This document shows positions 15,962-22,833 of a DNA stretch of 26,522 bases, in pieces. The stretch comes from Fen731 sp964481885. Lineage in GTDB: Bacteria; Actinomycetota; Humimicrobiia; Humimicrobiales; Humimicrobiaceae. Where the stretch lies: the NCBI GenBank assembly GCA_964481885.1, contig CAYZUS010000031.1, positions 1 through 26,522 on the forward strand, in the 5' to 3' direction. Positions within the stretch are counted from its first letter, which is position 1, and each line of letters begins with the position of its first letter. A program made the translations under genes and the position numbers. The notes under the pieces are model-generated. The model had not been told where the DNA came from and did not search any database. It saw nothing but the letters and a program-made list of their open reading frames with translations.

Positions 15962-16930
15962 CTATCGCCTGGCTGCCCTGGTATTCCTTATTTCATAAAG
16001 TGAAACTATCAGTATCAGCGCGACTCCCTGAAACATTTGAATATAATATGAAGGAACATTTAAAACCGAAAGGCCATTAAATATAACCGTAACAATAAGA
16101 ACACCGATTACTGTTCCCCACACACTGCCTGCACCGCCTGCCAGTGAGATTCCACCGAGCACAACTGCAGAAAGAACAGGCAAAGACATTCTTGCGCCTG
16201 CCAGAGGGTTTCCCACCCCACTAACGGCAACCATTACAATTGACGCCACACCGGCAATAAGCCCCATAAAAGTGTAAAGATATATCCTTACATTCTTCAC
16301 TTTTATGCCTGAAAGATTTGCGACTTTGGGATTGGCACCGATAATATAAATAACCCGTCCAACCTTGGTATAAGTAAGGATAAACCAGAATATGGCTATA
16401 AATAAAACCAGCAAAAACAATGGAAGAGGTACTTTTAGAAATGACTTTGTTGCAAAATAATAGAGTTGATCGGTTAGAAGCGGCAGTGAGTGAGCTCCGG
16501 ACATTACGTACGCTATTGCCGTAAAAATCGACATGGTACCCAGAGTTAAAATTATAGGAAGAAGATCAAACGTCTCAATTAAAACACCATTTATATATCC
16601 AATTAAAGTTGCAGCAATTACACCTACTATGAGAGTGAGCGCAAGAGGTGTTCCTTTTGCGTATAAAACAGCCATTAATACCCCTGTAAAAGATATGCTT
16701 GCTCCGAAAGAAATATCCAGGCCCCTTGCAATCATCAGAGGCGTAAGCCCGAGTGCCAGAATTCCTGTTATAACCATGTTTTTTAACATGCTGCTGATAT
16801 TATCATACACAAAGAAGTCTTTATTCATCAGGCCAAAAAAAACAACCAGTACTATAAGCGCAATTAACAGAATAACAGTATCCGTTAATTTAAAACTAAA
16901 CTTCCTTTTTTCTGCCAAATTTTTTTCCAT
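15962..16930 (-). CDS. Sugar ABC transporter permease (RbsC/RhaP-like), first
   Basis: 322 residues, a CUT2-family permease with about nine hydrophobic segments. It has the ATPase-contact loop YIIGANPKVANLSGIKVKNV and GGISLAGGAGSVWG near residues 265-280. It lies 40 bp after the ATPase gene and 62 bp before the second permease. Two non-identical permeases are the pattern of rhamnose (RhaPQ) and autoinducer-2 (LsrCD) importers; ribose and xylose systems usually have one. The ATG at 16930 has AAAGGT upstream. Confidence 0.9.
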   Translation of the reverse strand: MEKNLAEKRKFSFKLTDTVILLIALIVLVVFFGLMNKDFFVYDNISSMLKNMVITGILALGLTPLMIARGLDISFGASISFTGVLMAVLYAKGTPLALTLIVGVIAATLIGYINGVLIETFDLLPIILTLGTMSIFTAIAYVMSGAHSLPLLTDQLYYFATKSFLKVPLPLFLLVLFIAIFWFILTYTKVGRVIYIIGANPKVANLSGIKVKNVRIYLYTFMGLIAGVASIVMVAVSGVGNPLAGARMSLPVLSAVVLGGISLAGGAGSVWGTVIGVLIVTVIFNGLSVLNVPSYYIQMFQGVALILIVSLYEIRNTRAARR

Positions 16931-16970
16931 ATATTTATACCTTTCTTAAAAGCAATTTTCCCATTATGTC

Positions 16971-18467
16971 TTAGGCGGTAGCGCTATGCATCAGTTCTTC
17001 CTGACTGGTGTCTTTGGTAATAAATTCTCCGACTATTCTTCCATCCTTCATTACAAATATCCTGTCTGAGATTGATAAAATCTCAGGAAGCTCGCCAGAC
17101 ACTATTAAAACTGCTGCTCCCTGGCTGCATAACTCTTCAGCAATTTCATATATTTCAGCTTTCGAACCAATGTCAATTCCCCTTGTTGGCTCACTCATCA
17201 GAAATATTTTGGAATTTCTTTCGAGCCATTTTGCAACCACTACTTTCTGCTGATTGCCGCCGGAAAGGCTTTTAACAATTGTATTAAGTCCGGGTGCTTT
17301 CATGCTTAATTTGTCAAACCAGTTCTGTGCATTTTTGTTTTCAATATTTTTGTCAAGCATAAAACCTTTTCCAATATTTTCCAGATTCGTAGCAGTTATG
17401 TTTTCTTTTATGCTTAAAGGAAGAGCAACCCCCTCTTCTTTTCTGTCATACGGGATATAACCTATTTTATTTAATTTGGCCTTAAACGGATGTCTGATAT
17501 CAACTTTTCTGCCTTCAACCCATATTTCTCCACCTGATTTTTGCTTGTCGCCAAATAAAACTGAAAATAAGGTGTGAGTGCCCGACCCTAAAAGTCCAAA
17601 AAATGCGACAATTTCACCTTTTTTAATGCTGAATGAAACATCCTTTACTTTATCAAGATAACTGATATTTTTGGCTTCAAAAACCACTTCCCCTTTTGGG
17701 ATGTCTTTCTTTTTATATTGCTCCGAAAGTTTTCTACCCACTATCATGTTTATAAGTTCAGCCTTGCTGGTGTCTTTTGTAATCACTTCCCCAACTTTTT
17801 TTGCATCCCTAAGAACAACCACCCTGTCAGTAAGTTCAAATATTTCTTCAATTCTGTGGGTAATATAAATAATCGAAACTCCCTCTGATTTTAATTTTCT
17901 GACGACTGAATAAAGGACCATTACGTCTTTTTCAGACAGGGCAGAGGTAGGCTCATCCATTACAAGTATTTTTGCTTTTTTCCTGATTGCCTTTGCAATT
18001 TCAATAAGCTGCTTGCCGCCCACGCTTAAGTTCTCCATATATTCATTGGGATTTATATCCGAACCAAGATTTATAAGTATTTCTCTGGCTTTTTTAATCA
18101 TTTTGCCCCAACTTATAATACCAATCTTGTTTCTGACAAGCTGGCCCGCAAAGATATTTTCTGCAACAGTTAACGCATCAAAGGTATTTAGTTCCTGGTA
18201 AATAACCCTGATTCCTGATTCAAGTGACTCATGGGGACTTGCAAACACTTTCTTTTCACCCTCCACGTATATTTCACCCTCTTCAAGCGAATAGTCCCCT
18301 GAAAGTATTTTAATCAAAGTGGATTTTCCTGCGCCGTTTTCCCCCAGCAGGCCCAGTATTTCACCTTTACCAAGGTTAAAAGTCACATCATCCAAAGCCT
18401 TGACTCCGGGAAAGTTCTTTGAGATATTTTTCATTTCCAGCATAACTGTATATTTCTCATTATTCAA
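16971..18467 (-). CDS. Sugar ABC transporter ATPase, tandem domains (RbsA/RhaT-like)
   Basis: 498 residues, the normal CUT2 length, with two fused nucleotide-binding domains. Domain 1: Walker A GENGAGKST (42-50), signature LSVGG (147-151), Walker B ILVMDEPTSAL (167-177). Domain 2: the degenerate P-loop GLLGSGTHTL usual in this family, signature LSGGNQQK, and a Walker B that reads FLMSEPTRGID, where Ser replaces the usual Asp. It powers import by the two permeases from the cytoplasmic face. Start is TTG at 18467 with AAGGGG 8 bases upstream; the later ATG at 18443 has no ribosome binding site. It follows the binding-protein gene after a 424-bp structured gap. Confidence 0.92.
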   Translation of the reverse strand: MNNEKYTVMLEMKNISKNFPGVKALDDVTFNLGKGEILGLLGENGAGKSTLIKILSGDYSLEEGEIYVEGEKKVFASPHESLESGIRVIYQELNTFDALTVAENIFAGQLVRNKIGIISWGKMIKKAREILINLGSDINPNEYMENLSVGGKQLIEIAKAIRKKAKILVMDEPTSALSEKDVMVLYSVVRKLKSEGVSIIYITHRIEEIFELTDRVVVLRDAKKVGEVITKDTSKAELINMIVGRKLSEQYKKKDIPKGEVVFEAKNISYLDKVKDVSFSIKKGEIVAFFGLLGSGTHTLFSVLFGDKQKSGGEIWVEGRKVDIRHPFKAKLNKIGYIPYDRKEEGVALPLSIKENITATNLENIGKGFMLDKNIENKNAQNWFDKLSMKAPGLNTIVKSLSGGNQQKVVVAKWLERNSKIFLMSEPTRGIDIGSKAEIYEIAEELCSQGAAVLIVSGELPEILSISDRIFVMKDGRIVGEFITKDTSQEELMHSATA

Positions 18468-18509
18468 ATTTGTGACCCCTTTTTTAGGTTTAAATAAAAT
18501 AAAACTATT

Positions 18510-18537
18510 ATTTAAGTTATTTACTAATAACTTAAAT
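18510..18537. other. AT-rich stem-loop in the leader of the ATPase gene
   Basis: ATTTAAGTTATT (18510-18521) and AATAACTTAAAT (18526-18537) form a perfect 12-bp stem with a TACT loop, 43 bp upstream of the ATPase TTG start. It could be a regulator-binding dyad or an mRNA stem. Confidence 0.6.
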
Positions 18538-18823
18538 TTTTAAAAAATATTTGTTTAGATTAAGTTTTAAATTTTCTTGATTTGGCATATTTTGCTGATA
18601 ATTTTCCGGGAATTATTTATTTCTAAAAAGCATTTGTTTTTTTATTAAAAAAAAGTAACAGTTTTTCTATCCAACTTGTCCTGAAGATAAAATTTGTTTT
18701 GGTTTAATCTTAAATAAAAAATAAAAAGAACTAAAACTAAATTTTTTGATTTATATAAACATAACTGCCGGATAAGATTTAGTGAAACAATTTTTATAAA
18801 TATTTATAAGCTACTTATCCTTC

Positions 18824-18857
18824 TGATTATCCGGAGAATTAATTCTCCGGATAATCA
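18824..18857. other. 34-nt perfect palindrome after the binding-protein gene
   Basis: From TGATTATCCGGAGAATT (18824-18840) the sequence continues as its exact reverse complement to 18857. On the minus-strand mRNA it lies 35 bp past the binding-protein stop, without a following U tract. A stabilising or partially terminating stem that keeps binding-protein mRNA above the distal genes is the usual role at this place in ABC operons. Confidence 0.75.
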
Positions 18858-18891
18858 TATTCTTTGAAACCATAAAAATAGTATTTACGTG

Positions 18892-20055
18892 CTATTTTAC
18901 AGGATACATTGCGTCAATGTTATCAATAGTTACTATTTCATGATCTACTAACATTTCTTTGGGAACAGCTGCTTCTCCACCATACATAAATGCAAGTGAG
19001 CCCGGAATCAGGTATTCGCCATATCTTTCAGGGAAGTATGATGAGTCTCCATCAACAATCTTGTCCCTGATTAGCTGCATTCCAAGTTCATCAAGACCCT
19101 GAGATGCTATTAAATAATCATCCGGGTTCCATCTGCCAAGAATATCAGCAGCAGCCTGAAAACCTGCAGCACTCTGGTCATTTAAGCAGAATGCAACAAA
19201 TTTAACGTCTTTGGGATATTTGGATAAAATATCCTGGTATGCTTTTTTAGCTTTTTCATTGGAAGATGAATCTGCATCTGCCCATACGCCCTTGCCGCCA
19301 GCTATATCAGGATTGACTGCATCGCCGTATTTGGCAATCATTACTTCTACTGAGCCTTTGATTCTTTTGAATACTGTTTCCCCGACCTGTGGGACATTCT
19401 GATAGAGAATTCTGTCAATTTTATCGAGTCCGCCTGCTTTTTCTATCTGTTCAATCATCCAGTTTCCTGTTAATTCAGCAGTGCCCTGGTTGTCTGCACC
19501 CATGAATGGGAAATCGCCTACAGGTACATCAATGGCAATGATAAATATTCCTTTTTCCTTGGCTTCTTTTGCAATCTGATCGTTTATTTTTGCATCAAAC
19601 TGGAACTGAAGGAATACTTCAGGTTTCTTGTTGAAGATGATGTCTTTGTTCTGGATAGCTATTGCTGCATCAGCTGCGTTATCAAGAATTGTAAGATCTG
19701 CGTCTGCTCCACCAGCGAGTTTCCATTGTTTGATTATGTCATTTTCAACAGATGTGCAGAACGGAAATGACTTAATGATGTTTGCAAATGCCAGTGTGTG
19801 GCCCTTTGCAGGTTCGCCATCATATTTTCCTGCTTTTGCCATAGCCCTGAAAGTTTCGTAATCCATGGCTCCGGCGGCTGCGGTTGTTTCAGCGGCGGCT
19901 GCGGTTGTCTCAGCGGCGGCTGTGGTTGCTGCTGCTGTGGTTGCTGCTGCTGTGGTTTCAGCAGTTGTTGCTGCTTTACAGCCCGGCATAATAACCATTG
20001 CTGCTGCAACGATGAAAACGAGCCCTATTATCAGGGCTATTTTCAATTTTTTCAT
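18892..20055 (-). CDS. Sugar-binding lipoprotein of the ABC importer (RbsB/RhaS-like)
   Basis: 387 residues. A signal peptide (MKKLK, hydrophobic core to about 22) ends in a lipobox-like MPGC with lipidated C26. A low-complexity Ala/Thr linker (about 28-63, repeats of ETTAAA) spaces the domain from the membrane. The periplasmic-binding-protein type I fold follows from about 64: TLAFANIIKSFPFC, ILDNAADAAIAIQNKDI, IFIIAIDVPVGDFPFMGADN, VAFCLNDQSAAGFQAAADILG. It captures the substrate outside the cell and delivers it to the permeases. First gene of the transporter operon, with AGGAGG directly before the ATG at 20055. The aromatic-rich segments could suit a deoxy- or methylated sugar, but specificity cannot be read from sequence. 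Confidence 0.93.
   Translation of the reverse strand: MKKLKIALIIGLVFIVAAAMVIMPGCKAATTAETTAAATTAAATTAAAETTAAAAETTAAAGAMDYETFRAMAKAGKYDGEPAKGHTLAFANIIKSFPFCTSVENDIIKQWKLAGGADADLTILDNAADAAIAIQNKDIIFNKKPEVFLQFQFDAKINDQIAKEAKEKGIFIIAIDVPVGDFPFMGADNQGTAELTGNWMIEQIEKAGGLDKIDRILYQNVPQVGETVFKRIKGSVEVMIAKYGDAVNPDIAGGKGVWADADSSSNEKAKKAYQDILSKYPKDVKFVAFCLNDQSAAGFQAAADILGRWNPDDYLIASQGLDELGMQLIRDKIVDGDSSYFPERYGEYLIPGSLAFMYGGEAAVPKEMLVDHEIVTIDNIDAMYPVK
19866..19975. repeat. Low-complexity GCN-rich tract encoding the Ala/Thr linker
   Basis: Imperfect trinucleotide-type repeats (GCTGCTGCTGTGGTT and GCGGCGGCTGCGGTTGT variants) encode the Ala/Thr linker of the binding lipoprotein. Such tracts expand and contract by slippage and are common in lipoproteins of some Clostridia and uncultured anaerobes. 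Confidence 0.7.
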
Positions 20056-20412
20056 TTGTTTCCTCCTCGTTTTTTACGTTTTGTTTGTTTTTTATCGACT
20101 TTTTGTTTTACTCTTATGCACAGATTTTATTGGATTGCCAGTTTCTTTTTACTTGTCTGCTGTTTTTATTTTTTGTGCATAAATTTATAGAAATTTTATT
20201 TTTTAAATGTAAGAACACTTATAAAAGAAACATTGCCCTGAAGTCACTAAAATTTAAAATATTTCCAATGTTTCAACAATAATTTTTTTTTAAAACTCCT
20301 GTCTTTTTTTATTGTGCCTGCTCTGGTTATTGGGCCGCCACTTTGCTGCCAGTCCTCTAAAGGTTCGTCTTTAATAAGGCTACCTGCTTTAACTTTCACC
20401 GAATACTTTTAG
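20056..20412. other. Long leader/control region of the transporter operon
   Basis: 357 bp between the DeoR-type gene and the binding-protein gene, with no ORF of note. It contains the TTATGCACA inverted pair (20114-20182) and several AT-rich tracts that could hold promoters, none matching consensus well at both boxes. Confidence 0.45.
20114..20182. promoter_or_regulatory. Inverted pair of TTATGCACA boxes upstream of the binding-protein gene
   Basis: TTATGCACA at 20114-20122 and its exact complement TGTGCATAA at 20174-20182 lie 60 bp apart centre to centre, between 59 and 127 bp upstream of the start codon. A related TGTGCATA lies at 7981-7988 upstream of mttB-like copy 1. Possible operator of the adjacent DeoR-type regulator. 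Confidence 0.4.
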
Positions 20413-21186
20413 TCACACAAGAAAAAGTTCTGCAGTGCCCTCTCTAAGCTTTTCTGCAATATCTGCCCCTAATTTTTTATCTGAAATAATTATGTCTATC
20501 CTGTCAAGGCCTATCCAGTTAAACGTGCCATAAAGCAAAAACTTGCTGCTGTCCACAAGACAGATATTTTTCTGTGATTTTAATGCAAATGCGGCCTTCA
20601 TGCTTGCATCTGTCTGGACAGGATCAAGGCAGCCCACTTCATAAGGCATGCTGTAACAGGAAAAGAAAAACTTGTTTGCATAAAAGTTGTCTTTTACAAG
20701 TGTTTCCCAGATATCTCCGTCACTTGTACCTATAAGCTTGTTGAGCATACCGCCGACACAGATTGTATTGATATTTTCAGACATTATCATCTCCCTCGGT
20801 ACAAAAATTGAATTTGTAATAAGAGTGATATTTTTAAGGGAACATTTTCTGAGCTCTTCACAAAAATAAAAGCTGGTGGAAGAGCCATCAACAAATATTG
20901 TGTCATTGTCAGCTACAAGGGATACTGCTTTTTTTGCAATTGCTTTTTTCTGGCTGGCGTTTTTCTGCATATTAAGGTAAAAGTTGTGCTGCTTTTCTTC
21001 AGACTGCACAAGTTCAAGGGTCCCATAGCTTTTCCCAAGCATCCTCTGGTTTTCGAGAATGTTGATATCTTTGTAAAGCGCCGATTGCGATATTGCTATT
21101 TTGCCTGCCAAATCTTTCAGGGCAATTTTCCCACCGTTTTCCCTGATAAGTTCCAGAAGTTTGTTTCTGCGCTCTTGTGGATTCAT
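20413..21186 (-). CDS. DeoR/GlpR-family transcriptional regulator (RhaR-like position)
   Basis: 257 residues, family standard. An N-terminal DeoR winged helix (about 5-60: ERRNKLLELIRENGG, LAGKIAISQSALYKDINILE) is followed by the DeoRC sugar-phosphate sensor: FVDGSSTSFYF, ITNSIFV, GGMLN, GCLDPVQTDASMKAAF and CLVDSSKFLLYG. DeoR proteins repress catabolic operons until a phosphorylated intermediate binds. It lies immediately upstream of the binding-protein gene on the same strand, as RhaR does in the rhizobial rhamnose locus, so it probably controls the transporter operon. The ATG at 21186 has no Shine-Dalgarno, and the promoter at 21210-21238 predicts a leader of only about 17 nt. Confidence 0.9.
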   Translation of the reverse strand: MNPQERRNKLLELIRENGGKIALKDLAGKIAISQSALYKDINILENQRMLGKSYGTLELVQSEEKQHNFYLNMQKNASQKKAIAKKAVSLVADNDTIFVDGSSTSFYFCEELRKCSLKNITLITNSIFVPREMIMSENINTICVGGMLNKLIGTSDGDIWETLVKDNFYANKFFFSCYSMPYEVGCLDPVQTDASMKAAFALKSQKNICLVDSSKFLLYGTFNWIGLDRIDIIISDKKLGADIAEKLREGTAELFLV

Positions 21187-21519
21187 AAATTATAATAATG
21201 TGTAAAATTGTTATAATGTAAGATAATTTTAGTGTAAAACTATGTAATTTAATACAATTCTACAGGTTAATTATAAAAAAGCAATATAAATATATATTCT
21301 ATTATAAAAGCATAATACTTATAATAACCTGCCTTCTAAGCAGCAATACATTCAGTATTTTTTGATTAAAAAATCCTTCTCACTGAAAATGACCTATTTA
21401 TTTACCTGTTCATTAAAGTCTTTTAATTTTACTGATCTTTTAGCTTTTTTAGTTTTCAAAGAGCAAACTTACAATTTTAGCCTGCTGCCAAAATCTTAAT
21501 TTAGACAATCAGATAAAAA
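21187..21519. other. Intergenic region upstream of the DeoR-type gene
   Basis: 333 bp between the UroD-type copy 2 stop and the DeoR-type start. It holds the DeoR-gene promoter (21210-21238) and two GTGTAAAA direct repeats at 21200-21207 and 21232-21239, the second overlapping the -35 box and so a candidate autoregulatory site. No clear terminator or further gene was seen. Confidence 0.45.
21210..21238 (-). promoter_or_regulatory. Promoter of the DeoR-type regulator gene
   Basis: Minus strand TTTACA (21233-21238) and TATAAC (21210-21215) are spaced 17 bases apart, placing the start about 17 nt before the ATG at 21186. The GTGTAAAA repeat overlapping the -35 box recurs 32 bp downstream. Confidence 0.45.
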
Positions 21520-22620
21520 TCAATAGGCACCATATTTGTGCATGGCATTTATGTATGCAATAAAATTCTCATGCGGTATATAATTTACTATCGAATGGGA
21601 GCATGAGGCTATATATCCATAGCCGGGTTTTAAGACTTCCATATGTTCACGAACATCCTTGTCTATATCTTCGGGTGTCCCTTTTGAGAGGGGGAACTCA
21701 ATATCTACATTTCCCACAAAGCTAAGCACATTTCCATATCTTTTCTTGTATTGCCTGTAGTCAATGGCATAAGGGTCAAGCGGAGTTATCGCATCAACAC
21801 CAATAGATATAAGGCCTTCTACAAGATCATCAATTTTGCCGTCAGAGTGAAAGAGTACCGGTATATTCTTATTTACCGCAGGAGCAATCACTCTTGCAAG
21901 CCTGGGGAGCCATATTTTGGCCATAAGTTTGGGGGGCAGAAACAGTCCGCTCTTAAAAGCCACATCATCACCGATGGCAATTACATCAACACCTGCTTCG
22001 ACAAGCGCTTCGGTCATTTTTACAAAATGCACGGTTGAGACTTCAAGCATTTCTTCAACAAGGGCAAGGTCCTCGTAAGCAAGCGTCATAAAATCATTCA
22101 TCCCAACCACAAACTCATATAAAGTCTGCATTGTGCACCCGTATGAAGGCGCCAGACCAATATTGCTGCCCTTTTTCTTAAGGACTTCCTGATATTCCTT
22201 CACATAAGCCACCGCATTGCTAATCTGTGCATCACCGTCAAGTACCACTTTTTTAAAACTGTCTGCATCTTTTATGCTTTTATCAATTACCTGTTTTAGA
22301 TTTCCATCTTCATCCGGCCTTTTAAATGGTGTCCAGAAACCGGCTTCAAAACACATCATGTCCTGGCCGATTATTTCACAGACTTCCAGGAAATCCTCCG
22401 GATACATCGGCCTGCCTTCCTGGCCCGCGCCTTTGGCAGGGTCACCGCCAATTGCCAATGTATTCCCTGCATAACGGCCAAGAATTGTTTCAACGTGCTG
22501 GTCTTCTATCAGAACTTCAAAATTAGGCACCCTGTCAACCGGCTGCCTCCTGACCATAGAAATAAATCTGTTTTTATCAGGCTTGCCGGAATAACTGTCA
22601 AATAATTCTCTTGAGCTCAT
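21520..22620 (-). CDS. UroD-fold methyltransferase-like protein (MtaA/CmuA-like), copy 2
   Basis: 366 residues. Close paralogue of copy 1, sharing RRQPVDRVPNFE, EDQHVE, RYAGNTL, GGDPAKGA, GRPMYP, YEFVVGMNDFM, DDVAFKSGLFLPPKL and the GNVDIEFPLSKGTPED block. The metal-site region reads FHSDG (H258, D260), lacking the HxC of MtaA/CmuA, and the late motif is CSHSIVNYIPHEN. It lies 213 bp downstream of the aminotransferase gene. No corrinoid gene adjoins it, so it probably works with the corrinoid proteins encoded 10 kb further on. Predicted cytoplasmic. The ATG at 22620 has AGGAGA about 11 bases upstream. A porphyrin role is unlikely in this setting but not formally excluded. Confidence 0.82.
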   Translation of the reverse strand: MSSRELFDSYSGKPDKNRFISMVRRQPVDRVPNFEVLIEDQHVETILGRYAGNTLAIGGDPAKGAGQEGRPMYPEDFLEVCEIIGQDMMCFEAGFWTPFKRPDEDGNLKQVIDKSIKDADSFKKVVLDGDAQISNAVAYVKEYQEVLKKKGSNIGLAPSYGCTMQTLYEFVVGMNDFMTLAYEDLALVEEMLEVSTVHFVKMTEALVEAGVDVIAIGDDVAFKSGLFLPPKLMAKIWLPRLARVIAPAVNKNIPVLFHSDGKIDDLVEGLISIGVDAITPLDPYAIDYRQYKKRYGNVLSFVGNVDIEFPLSKGTPEDIDKDVREHMEVLKPGYGYIASCSHSIVNYIPHENFIAYINAMHKYGAY

Positions 22621-22767
22621 CTAATTGTTTTCTCCTGTTAAAGTTAATGATGAATATGTTTATTTTTCTACTTTATGTAACAAATATATCAGGCTGCCTG
22701 CCGATTTAATATAGCCTTGTTTTCTCATCACATTTACAATTATAGCCATTACATAATCAATATATGG

Positions 22768-22802
22768 CCCGGTTTGGGAAATCACAAGCCGGGAGTTTTT
22801 TT
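22768..22802 (+). terminator. Intrinsic terminator oriented on the plus strand (antisense to the cluster)
   Basis: CCCGGTTTG (22768-22776) and CAAGCCGGG (22785-22793) form a 9-bp stem including one G-U pair, with an 8-nt loop, followed by AG and seven T residues to 22802. All neighbouring genes are on the minus strand, so as read it would stop antisense transcription between UroD-type copy 2 and the aminotransferase gene; in the sense direction the stem has no U tract. Confidence 0.55.
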
Positions 22803-22833
22803 AACTGCAATTAAAATTATTCCTGACTTAAAA

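Larger units (their letters stand above)
18468..18891. other. Structured 424-bp gap between binding-protein and ATPase genes
   Basis: Very AT-rich with no gene. Two strong inverted repeats are called separately (18510-18537 and 18824-18857). I saw no convincing promoter, so the ATPase and permeases are probably expressed by read-through with reduced dosage relative to the binding protein. Confidence 0.5.
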
